Positions 6,464 to 12,322 of a DNA stretch of 14,275 nucleotides are shown piece after piece. Location: assembly GCA_964645765.1 (NCBI GenBank), contig CAZYBE010000056.1, forward strand, positions 1 to 14,275, in the 5' to 3' direction. Origin of the DNA: CAZGMN01 sp964645765. GTDB taxonomy: Bacteria; Acidobacteriota; Aminicenantia; Aminicenantales; Aminicenantaceae. How positions within the stretch are numbered: the stretch's first letter is position 1; each line of letters starts with the position of its first letter. The position numbers were made by a program, and so were the translations under genes. The notes under the pieces were generated by a model. That model saw nothing but the letters and a program-made list of their open reading frames with translations, was not told where the DNA came from and made no database searches.

Positions 6464-7687
6464 CTATTTCGTCAAGGAGGCTGTCTTCAGGACAAAGCCT
6501 CGCTCCTTTTCAAAGCTGTAGATGCTCTCCAGCATCTTCTCCCGGATTGTGAGCAGCGAGCCAAAACCATATTTCTCTCTCACCTGGTCGACAGCCAGGC
6601 CTAACCTCACCGGCCGGTCGGAGTAGGGCTCAAAGAGGGAAAGGGGCTTGCCCCTGGTTAGGTCAGAAGCTTTCACTCCGACCAGGCGCAGCGACAGACG
6701 GGAGGAGGAGAAGAGCTTCAGGAAAAGCTCCTGGGCAATCCTGTAAATCTCTCCCATCTCCTGCACAGGGGTGAGGAGAAGCCGGCGCCGCGCTTCGGTC
6801 TTAAAGTCAGAGTACCTGACCTTGACCTCGATGATATGGGCGAAAAGGCGTCCCTGCCGCAAGGGAAGGGTCAGCCTGTCGCAGAGATAAGCGAGATGGG
6901 CGAGGAGCAGGCGCCTGTCCCAGATGTCCTCCAGGAAAGTCGTCTCGCGGGACACGGATTTGGGGATGGAGGCATTTACCAGCGGCCGGCTGTCAATTCC
7001 CCTCGACTGAAGATAGAGCTCTTCGCCGTTCAAGCCGAACAGAGAGCGCAGGGTTGGCCGCGGCAAGCCCCAGAGGTCGCCGAGCTTATGGATGTTGAGC
7101 ATCCTGAGAATGACCTGGGCCTTAGGACCTATGCCGGGCAAGGACTCGATGCCCAGGTTCTTCAGGAATTCCTCTTCTCTGCCAGGCTCAACCTCGACCA
7201 GCCCGCCTGGCTTGGCCCTCTTGCTGGCCAGCTTGGCCAGAATCTTGTTGGGACCAACTCCTACCGAAACAGACAACCCCAACTCTTTCTCTACTCTCTG
7301 CTTGATCTCCTGGATTGTGCGGAAAAAAGAAGGGTAAAGAGGACGGCAGCGGGTCAAATCGAGGTAAGCCTCATCCAGGGAGGCTTCCTCCATATCCGGC
7401 GTGTACTGGGAGATGAGCCGGAAAAACTTCGCGGAGAAAGCTCTATAAATCTGGTAATTCCCCCTGATGAATATCCCCTGAGGGCAGAGCTGGTAAGCCT
7501 TGCGCAGAGGCATGCCAGAGTGGACGCCGTATTTGCGGGCCTCGTAGGAAGCCGTGGAGGCGACTCCCCTCTCGTGGGGAAGGCCGCCGACGATGACCGG
7601 CTTCCCCTTGAGGGAGGGGTTGAGGAGCACTTCGACAGCCGCAAAAAAGGCATCGATGTCGATATGGACAATACATCTCCTTTTCAT
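6464..7687 (-). CDS. dinB: Y-family DNA polymerase (Pol IV/DinB), catalytically intact
   Basis: The 407-residue protein carries HIDIDAFFAAVE with Asp10 and Asp12, the steric-gate region, and SLDEAYLDLT with Asp105 and Glu106, so all three catalytic carboxylates are present. VSVGVGPNKILAKLASKRAKP is interrupted only by normal family variation, and LPGIGPKAQ (183-191) is the helix-hairpin-helix. DQVREKYGFGSL (367-378) is typical of DinB C-termini. KPLSLFEP (347-354) looks like a sliding-clamp motif. In imuABC cassettes the middle gene is ImuB, which lacks the catalytic acids and has a long C-terminal extension; neither is true here. AAGGTGAGAG precedes the ATG. It lies 69 bp behind lexA and three bases ahead of dnaE2, suggesting one SOS unit for mutagenic bypass of DNA lesions. 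Confidence 0.95.
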   Translation of the reverse strand: MKRRCIVHIDIDAFFAAVEVLLNPSLKGKPVIVGGLPHERGVASTASYEARKYGVHSGMPLRKAYQLCPQGIFIRGNYQIYRAFSAKFFRLISQYTPDMEEASLDEAYLDLTRCRPLYPSFFRTIQEIKQRVEKELGLSVSVGVGPNKILAKLASKRAKPGGLVEVEPGREEEFLKNLGIESLPGIGPKAQVILRMLNIHKLGDLWGLPRPTLRSLFGLNGEELYLQSRGIDSRPLVNASIPKSVSRETTFLEDIWDRRLLLAHLAYLCDRLTLPLRQGRLFAHIIEVKVRYSDFKTEARRRLLLTPVQEMGEIYRIAQELFLKLFSSSRLSLRLVGVKASDLTRGKPLSLFEPYSDRPVRLGLAVDQVREKYGFGSLLTIREKMLESIYSFEKERGFVLKTASLTK

Positions 7688-7756
7688 TTTCTCTCACCTT
7701 TTACCGGGGCGAAGGCAGAATGGGGAGAAGGCCGTTTGAAGGCTGAGCCCCCGCAC

Positions 7757-8374
7757 TCAGTACTTCCTCAGTATACCGACCACTCTTCCCAGAATTCTCA
7801 GCTGTTTGACCTGGATCGGCTTAAACTCCGGGTTTTCAGGAACGAGAAAGACATTCCCGTCTTCTATCTTCAACCTCTTCAGAGTCACCGAATCATCATC
7901 CAGGAGGACAACAACCATCTCTCCAGAGTTTGCCGAGTTCGTCCGCTCGACCAGGACCAAGTCTCTGTCATCGATGTAGGCATCGACCATGCTCTTCCCG
8001 TCAACCCGGATGCAGAAGATGTTCCCGCGCCTCCGGCCCACCATCCACTCCGGCACTTCTACCGCCTCTCCTGAAACATCAAAGACTTCTTTGGGCTGGC
8101 CGGCAGGAACAAGGCCAGCCAAAGGCACCCGGGTTTGACTCTCGGCAAGAGCCGGGAGGCCCATGAGTTTGACTTCGCCTCTCGCCCTCTCCAGATAACC
8201 CTTTCTCTCCAGGCTGAGGAGGTGCTTGAAGACAGCCGAAGGATGGGCGATGCCCAGGATTTTGCCCAGCTGTCTGACCGTAGGGGAATAGCCATGCTCG
8301 AGGATGAAGCTTTCGAAAGTTCTCAAGACCTTTTTCTGCCTCTCTGTAAGTTCCTTCCGGATTTTGTTTACCAT
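7757..8374 (-). CDS. lexA: LexA SOS repressor (self-cleaving)
   Basis: The 205-residue product has the complete LexA layout. The N-terminal winged helix (LTERQKKVLRTFESFILEHGYSPTVRQLGKILGI, then a recognition helix and GYLER) is followed by PLAGLVPAGQP with the Ala91-Gly92 cleavage bond, Ser128 in DGKSMVDAYI and Lys166 in SVTLKRL, the Ser-Lys dyad of the S24 peptidase fold. It should therefore respond to RecA filaments by cutting itself. I chose ATG at 8374 because AAGGTG lies six bases before it; an in-frame GTG at 8383 would add three residues but overlaps that ribosome site. It is first in line with dinB and dnaE2 and is read in the same direction, so it probably controls both. Confidence 0.95.
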   Translation of the reverse strand: MVNKIRKELTERQKKVLRTFESFILEHGYSPTVRQLGKILGIAHPSAVFKHLLSLERKGYLERARGEVKLMGLPALAESQTRVPLAGLVPAGQPKEVFDVSGEAVEVPEWMVGRRRGNIFCIRVDGKSMVDAYIDDRDLVLVERTNSANSGEMVVVLLDDDSVTLKRLKIEDGNVFLVPENPEFKPIQVKQLRILGRVVGILRKY

Positions 8375-8391
8375 TTTGTTCACCTTATATA

Positions 8392-8420
8392 TTAATAATC
8401 ATCTTGCCAGCTTTTGTCAA
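8392..8420 (-). promoter_or_regulatory. lexA promoter
   Basis: On the minus strand a perfect TTGACA (8420-8415) is followed after 17 bases by TATTAA (8397-8392), and the lexA ribosome site begins at 8386. The 8-base palindrome TATTAATA (8390-8397) covers the -10. No Gram-positive (GAAC N4 GTTC) or E. coli type (CTG N10 CAG) LexA box is visible here, so the operator used by this LexA is not identified. Confidence 0.6.
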
Positions 8421-8522
8421 GAGGGAATTTTACAAAAATTAACGGCTAACCAATAAAATCATCTCTGGGGCAAAGACTAGATCTTATGAGCTAAAGGAGC
8501 TTTAAGAGATCTTTAATAATGC

Positions 8523-9650
8523 TCATAATAACTTAAAATCAGCCAGGAATTCATGAACAGGCAACATCTCCATTCCCTTTGTCGATTTTCTGCGTTTAAG
8601 AGCATAAACAATCTGCACCGGTTTGGCATCTTTTAAAAAATTATGAAATCGATACAAGGATTTAGAGAAATTATCATCGCTGACTTTTACCTCAACCATA
8701 AGCGCTGGCTTTCCATCGATAATCGTTAAAAAATCCACTTCGTTTTTTTCCCTATCCCTCAGATAATACAACGATACTTTGCTTCCAGTTGTATCCTCAA
8801 ACAAGTGTAATTCACGTAAAAGAGCTAGGGCGACAACATTCTCAAGCTTAGCACTTAAATCCCCGTCAACCGCGCCAGCATCATATAAATAATATTTAGC
8901 TTCTTTCAACAGGCTCCGCACAATGCTCTTATGGTATGGTCGAACAGGAAAGATCACACAAAGATTCTCTAGTATCTGAAGCCAATGTTTGACCGTATGA
9001 ATAGAAACCTCCAAGTCATTGGCTAAAGAGCTGTAAGAAGTGGGAGATCCAACTCGAGCCCTCAGAAGGTCTATCAATATTTCAATCGATTTTATGTCTC
9101 TGACTTTCTCCAAGTCCAATAAATCTTCTCGAATAATGGTATCAACATGAATTCGCCTCCATCGTTTAGCGAAGGCCTCATCGGTATTTAAATAAGGCTC
9201 AGGAAATCCACCAAATTTGATAAGGTTATCCAAGGCATTCTTGGGACTTTCATTCAGGAATGAACAAATTTCTTTGACTGACAGAGGATGAAGACGATAG
9301 GAAAAATATCGCCCTGCAAGCGAATCTCCCCCTTTTCGGTAAGTCTCAAGCCTTGCTGACCCTGTAACGAGAAGAGCTGGTGGAATCCCTTCTGTATCAT
9401 AAATTCCTTTTATCCAAGATTTCCAGTTCTTCATTTTATGGAGCTCATCAAGAATTACCAGCTCAACATCTCTCGGCCATTCCTCTTTTTTAATAATTTT
9501 TCGATCAGTTGTTGAGTCATAATTTAAATAAGCGTACGAGGAAACCAGTTGCCTGGATAAAGTGGTTTTGCCGACTTGCCTTGGGCCAGAAAGAATGACG
9601 ATTTTATCTTTAAAATCTTTTTTTATACTTGCTTCAAGATAACGACGCAT
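8523..9650 (-). CDS. AAA ATPase with DUF4143 C-terminal domain
   Basis: The 375-residue protein belongs to the widespread AAA_14/DUF4143 group. Walker A is GPRQVGKTT (22-30), Walker B is LVILDELHK (64-72), and the sensor-like TGSAR is at 96-100. A winged-helix-like part (about 199-240, including YSSLANDLEVSIHTVKHWLQILENL) links to the C-terminal DUF4143 region, where Asp306 in NEVDF and Glu320-Val-Lys322 in MVEVKVSD match a PD-(D/E)XK nuclease-like core. The cellular role of the family is unknown; such genes are scattered and often horizontally moved. Its base composition is more AT-rich than its neighbours, which fits transfer. The ATG at 9650 is right on family grounds, yet no Shine-Dalgarno site precedes it; the promoter seems to place transcription start at the ATG. 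Confidence 0.92.
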   Translation of the reverse strand: MRRYLEASIKKDFKDKIVILSGPRQVGKTTLSRQLVSSYAYLNYDSTTDRKIIKKEEWPRDVELVILDELHKMKNWKSWIKGIYDTEGIPPALLVTGSARLETYRKGGDSLAGRYFSYRLHPLSVKEICSFLNESPKNALDNLIKFGGFPEPYLNTDEAFAKRWRRIHVDTIIREDLLDLEKVRDIKSIEILIDLLRARVGSPTSYSSLANDLEVSIHTVKHWLQILENLCVIFPVRPYHKSIVRSLLKEAKYYLYDAGAVDGDLSAKLENVVALALLRELHLFEDTTGSKVSLYYLRDREKNEVDFLTIIDGKPALMVEVKVSDDNFSKSLYRFHNFLKDAKPVQIVYALKRRKSTKGMEMLPVHEFLADFKLL

Positions 9651-9656
9651 ATGACT

Positions 9657-9698
9657 ATTATGAAGCGGACTTCAAAAAAGTCAAGACTTTTTTGAAGT
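9657..9698 (-). promoter_or_regulatory. ATPase-gene promoter with 14-bp inverted repeat; probably leaderless
   Basis: On the minus strand TTGACT (9684-9679), a 16-base spacer and CATAAT (9662-9657) form a good promoter. The start expected about seven bases on falls at the ATG (9650). A perfect inverted repeat with arms ACTTCAAAAAAGTC (9669-9682) and GACTTTTTTGAAGT (9685-9698) and a two-base centre lies over the -35. A related direct copy (ACTTCA N4 AGTCAAGA) follows at 9701-9718. The palindrome could be an operator; it lacks the GC stem and T-run order of a terminator for the SDR gene upstream. Confidence 0.6.
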
Positions 9699-9773
9699 TC
9701 ACTTCAGTTTAGTCAAGAGCAGATATTATTATCTTCTTGCTTCGGCTTTCAGGCAGGATGAAGGTTTTTTCAG

Positions 9774-10490
9774 TCAGATTTTCCAGCCGCCGGCAACGAC
9801 GAGGTTCGTGCCGGTGATGAAACCCGCTTCCTCTGAAACCAGAAAAAGAACAGCGTTCGAAATGTCCTCAAGCCTTCCCAACCTGCCCGCAGGGATATTT
9901 TTAGCCTCAGGCAGCGCTCCTCCCTCGATAAGCCCTGGAGAAACCATGTTGACTGTTATTCCTGAAGAAGCCTCTGAGGCAGCTGCGCTTCGTGTCAAAA
10001 TCAAGAGCCCTGTCTTGGCGATGGCATAGGGAGTTATTTTCGAGAAAGCCACAAGCTGCTCAGCCCGGCTGTAGCCGAGATTTATGACCCTCCCCCATTT
10101 TCTTTTACGCATGCCGGGAAGAGCGGCTTTAAGGCACCACAGGGCGCTCATCAGATTGCCGCGCAGGACATAGTCCCACTCTGATGAGCTGGCTTTTTCC
10201 CAAGGCTTGACCAGAATCGGGCCGAAGTTGTTGACCAAGATATCGACCTTGCCGAATTTATCCTCAACTTTTTTTATCAAGCTCTGCGCCTCTTTTTCTT
10301 TTGTCAAGTCCGCGCGGAATAAATCTCCAAGCTTTCCCTTCTTCCGGATCTCTCTGACAACCTGCTCCGCAGCCCGCCTGTCAGTCCTGTAATGAACTGC
10401 GACTCCAGCGACGACGTCTGCCAGACGTAAAGCGATGTCCCGTCCGATGCTGCGGCTGCTTCCTGTGACCAACGCTATCTTGTCTTCCAT
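9774..10490 (-). CDS. Short-chain dehydrogenase/reductase, FabG-like
   Basis: The 238-residue product is a classical SDR. The nucleotide motif is VTGSSRSIGRDIA (8-20), where Ser replaces the usual middle glycine. VDILVNNFG stands for the NNAG motif, and PYAIAK holds the catalytic Tyr and Lys. The catalytic serine is not in its normal place: the segment reads INLGYSRAEQ, so Ser lies one residue off, or the site is altered. VSPGLIEGG and the C-terminal TGTNLVVAGGW are typical of FabG-type enzymes. It would be a cytosolic NAD(P)H oxidoreductase; the substrate is unknown and a role in fatty acid synthesis is not implied. It follows the sensor kinase by 48 bases on the same strand with only a weak ribosome site, so the two may be co-transcribed. 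Confidence 0.88.
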   Translation of the reverse strand: MEDKIALVTGSSRSIGRDIALRLADVVAGVAVHYRTDRRAAEQVVREIRKKGKLGDLFRADLTKEKEAQSLIKKVEDKFGKVDILVNNFGPILVKPWEKASSSEWDYVLRGNLMSALWCLKAALPGMRKRKWGRVINLGYSRAEQLVAFSKITPYAIAKTGLLILTRSAAASEASSGITVNMVSPGLIEGGALPEAKNIPAGRLGRLEDISNAVLFLVSEEAGFITGTNLVVAGGWKI

Positions 10491-10538
10491 CGCCCGCTCT
10501 TAAATCCTTTTATAGCATTTACTGGTTTTCGGTGCCAC

Positions 10539-11819
10539 CTAAAACTCAATCCTGAACTCAGTTCCTTTCTCTCTTCGAAGCTCGATTGTTCCGTTGAGCT
10601 GATTGACCAGGTCGACGACCAAACGCATTCCAAGGGATTTTGTCTGACGAAAATCCAGACCCTCTGGAAAACCAACTCCATTATCGCTGATAACGAGCTT
10701 GTATTTTTCTTCCTTATTCGGATGCATCTCCACGACTATCTCTCCCTTCTTGCCATTAGGAAAGGCATGTTTCAAGGAGTTGGATATGAGCTCGGTGATG
10801 ATTAAGCCACAGGGAATTGCTCTTTTGATATCCAGATGGACATCGCTGACACCTAATCTCAGAGATGGAGCTGTCGTCTTAGCCCTGTGCATGGAAATCA
10901 AATGACTCGTCAGCCTTTTGATATATTCAGCAAAGTCGACTCTGGCCAGGTCCTTGGATTGATAGAGCATTTCGTAAAGAAGGGACATAGACCTTATGCG
11001 GCCATGGACTTCATTGAAGACCCCCTGGATTTTCTCGTCCTTGATGTTTGCCGCCTGGAGTCTGAGCAAGCTGGAGATAATCTGCATGTTGTTCTTGACN
11101 NNNNNNNNNNNNNNNNNNNNNNNNNNNNNNNNNNNNNNNNNNNNNNNNNNNNNNNNNNNNNNNNNNNNNNNNNNNNNNNNNNNNNNNNNNNNNNNNNNNC
11201 GAGCATAATTTTCGTTGCAAGATATATAAACCGAATCCTTATTCTTTAGAAATATTTTTTGCGGAAGATTCTCGACAAGTATTCTGTACCTATACTCAGT
11301 TTCCTTCAACCTCTGTTCAGAGTCTCTCAGCTCTTCATCCATCCTCCTCTGTTCGGTGACATCGGTGAAGAAACCCACATTATATTCTTCCCCTCCAATT
11401 AAAATCTTGTTAGAGTTGACATTAGCGTAAATCACTGTTCCATCCTTTCTCAAACAAGGAATATTTTTTGCCAGTATCTTCTCACCTCGTGCCTGAGCCT
11501 CGAATTCAGAAATGACATACTTCAAGGAATCTTTGGAATGAAGATCATCCACACCCATACTTGTCAGCTCCATTTCAGTATAGCCTAACATTCTACATAT
11601 CGCCGGATTGGCATATAAAAATTTTCTCGATTTAAGATTTGCGGCAAGAATTCCCTCTGCTGCTCCTTCAAAAAGCACTCTGAATTTTGCTTCGCTCTCA
11701 CTCCGCTTCTCCTCTGCCTGCCTGAGCTCTTTGATGGCCGCTTCGAGCTTCTCATTCCTCCTGCGCAGCTCGATCAATTCCTCGATAAGTTCTTTCTTTG
11801 TTTTTCCTTCATCTTCCAT
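10539..11819 (-). CDS. PAS-domain sensor histidine kinase, HisKA_2 type, interrupted by an assembly gap
   Basis: The N-terminus is a charged coiled coil (about 8-45), then a PAS domain (about 46-155: FRVLFEGAAEGILAANLKSRKF, ANPAICRMLGYTEMEL, KDGTVIYANV, FFTDVTEQ). A second PAS begins at YRILVENLPQKIFLKNKDSVYI and runs into the N block. After the gap VKNNMQIISSLLRLQA is the HisKA_2 signature just behind the phosphorylated histidine, so that histidine lies in the unsequenced part. The HATPase region follows: ELISNSLKHAFP (N box), ISDNGVGFPEG (G1) and KSLGMRLVVDLVNQLNG. No transmembrane segment is visible, so it is probably cytosolic. AAAGGAGAG precedes the ATG. No response regulator is nearby. 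The true protein is longer than drawn because the 100 N are a placeholder. Confidence 0.88.
   Translation of the reverse strand: MEDEGKTKKELIEELIELRRRNEKLEAAIKELRQAEEKRSESEAKFRVLFEGAAEGILAANLKSRKFLYANPAICRMLGYTEMELTSMGVDDLHSKDSLKYVISEFEAQARGEKILAKNIPCLRKDGTVIYANVNSNKILIGGEEYNVGFFTDVTEQRRMDEELRDSEQRLKETEYRYRILVENLPQKIFLKNKDSVYISCNENYAXXXXXXXXXXXXXXXXXXXXXXXXXXXXXXXXXXVKNNMQIISSLLRLQAANIKDEKIQGVFNEVHGRIRSMSLLYEMLYQSKDLARVDFAEYIKRLTSHLISMHRAKTTAPSLRLGVSDVHLDIKRAIPCGLIITELISNSLKHAFPNGKKGEIVVEMHPNKEEKYKLVISDNGVGFPEGLDFRQTKSLGMRLVVDLVNQLNGTIELRREKGTEFRIEF
11100..11199. other. Assembly gap of 100 N
   Basis: The block is exactly 100 N, a conventional size for gaps of unknown length. It falls in the sensor kinase between the start of the second PAS domain and the HisKA_2 motif. 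The missing part should encode most of a PAS domain and the phospho-accepting histidine, so the real length is probably well over 100 bases. Confidence 0.97.
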
Positions 11820-12020
11820 CTTGCTCTCCTTTAAAAAATTGCGCTTGCCTTATCTAGCCAGAGATTTTGATTTCTCTTGGTTTCTTTATAAAAGGCTTTT
11901 TGATGGGCATTCTTCCTTTTGCTCGCATAACACAAGTTTCTCACAATAAATTACCGCAAATTATGTCGAAAATGCAATACCAAATATGAAAAAATTCTTG
12001 ATGAGGGTGATAGCAGAGGG

Positions 12021-12056
12021 GGGGAAGAAGAGTTAAATCTCCTTCCCCTTTTTTTT
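12021..12056 (+). terminator. Intrinsic terminator with no obvious gene upstream
   Basis: On the plus strand GGGGAAG-AA-GAG (12021-12032) pairs with CTC-CTTCCCC (12039-12048) around a six-base loop, with a two-base bulge, and is followed at once by eight T (12049-12056). This is a textbook Rho-independent terminator. It only works in the plus direction: on the minus strand the stem is followed by C and not by T. All annotated genes for about 10 kb to the left are on the minus strand, so it implies an unannotated plus-strand transcript or a barrier to antisense RNA. Confidence 0.75.
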
Positions 12057-12061
12057 AAAAC

Positions 12062-12103
12062 CTATTTGGCTCCCATCATCAACCACCTCCTTTCTTTTTT
12101 CAA
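12062..12103 (-). CDS. Possible tiny leader ORF with very strong ribosome sites
   Basis: On the minus strand a perfect AAGGAGG (12115-12109) is followed after five bases by TTG and a 13-codon frame, MKKERRWLMMGAK, ending in TAG. Inside it lies a second strong site, AAAGGAGGTG, placed correctly for an in-frame ATG that would give only MMGAK. Two such sites on a short frame just downstream of a repeat array suggest a translated leader of the kinase mRNA. It may be chance; the peptide has no family I recognise. Confidence 0.3.
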   Translation of the reverse strand: MKKERRWLMMGAK

Positions 12104-12127
12104 TTTAACCTCCTTAAAGAGAAAAGT

Positions 12128-12166
12128 TGTTAAGAATTTGTTAAAATTTTGTCAAAAGTTTGTTAA
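12128..12166. promoter_or_regulatory. Four-fold 11-bp periodic repeat, Pho-box-like
   Basis: Plus-strand TGTTAA at 12128, 12139 and 12161 and TGTCAA at 12150 are spaced exactly 11 bp apart. Read on the minus strand they are TTAACA, TTGACA, TTAACA, TTAACA with five-base spacers. This matches the known layout of PhoP boxes in Bacillus (TTAACA-like repeats at 11-bp period) and resembles the TGTCA repeats of E. coli PhoB boxes, so an OmpR/PhoB-family regulator is the best guess. The array lies between divergent genes and could act on either; no regulator gene is in the window. Confidence 0.55.
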
Positions 12167-12189
12167 TTTGATTGACGAAATCAGAATCG

Positions 12190-12218
12190 TTTAAATTAAA
12201 GACAATTTTCTTTATAAT
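12190..12218 (+). promoter_or_regulatory. Promoter of the GH28 gene
   Basis: A perfect TATAAT (12213-12218) lies 17 bases after a weak -35, TTTAAA (12190-12195). Transcription would start near 12225, leaving a leader of about 98 bases before the GH28 ATG. A weak -35 is common where an activator helps, and the 11-bp repeat array ends 46 bases upstream of the -10. Confidence 0.55.
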
Positions 12219-12322
12219 TCCTTGAAGAATGAAAAAAGTTCTTCAACTCTCACCTGGAAAAACAGATTTCAGGAACATGAGCCAGAAGGAAATTGATATC
12301 TTTCAAATAAGGAGCAAGAATT

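Larger units (their letters stand above)
11820..12322. other. Long divergent control region between sensor kinase and GH28 gene
   Basis: These 503 AT-rich bases separate the minus-strand kinase from the plus-strand glycosidase and hold no ordinary gene. They do contain an intrinsic terminator on the plus strand (12021-12056), a tiny minus-strand ORF with a very strong ribosome site (12062-12103), an 11-bp periodic repeat array (12128-12166) and a plus-strand promoter (12190-12218). A basic 18-codon minus-strand frame at 11854-11910 was seen but is too weak to call. Confidence 0.6.

Noticed and set aside
7743..7760. Five-base stem CTGAG/CTCAG at the lexA stop
   Set aside because: The stem is too short and has no T-run. 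It does not show that lexA and dinB are separate units.
6836..8074. Long open frame (412 codons) on the plus strand opposite dinB and lexA
   Set aside because: It is fully antisense to two well-supported genes, and its translation has no family features. Long shadow frames are common opposite GC-rich codons.
8479..8512. Imperfect hairpin (AGATCT and AGCT arms) after the ATPase stop
   Set aside because: The stem is interrupted and there is no T-run behind it on the minus strand, so it is not a credible terminator.
11854..11910. 18-codon basic minus-strand frame (MPIKKPFIKKPREIKISG) ahead of the sensor kinase
   Set aside because: The AGGA site is too close to the ATG and the frame is too short to separate from chance.
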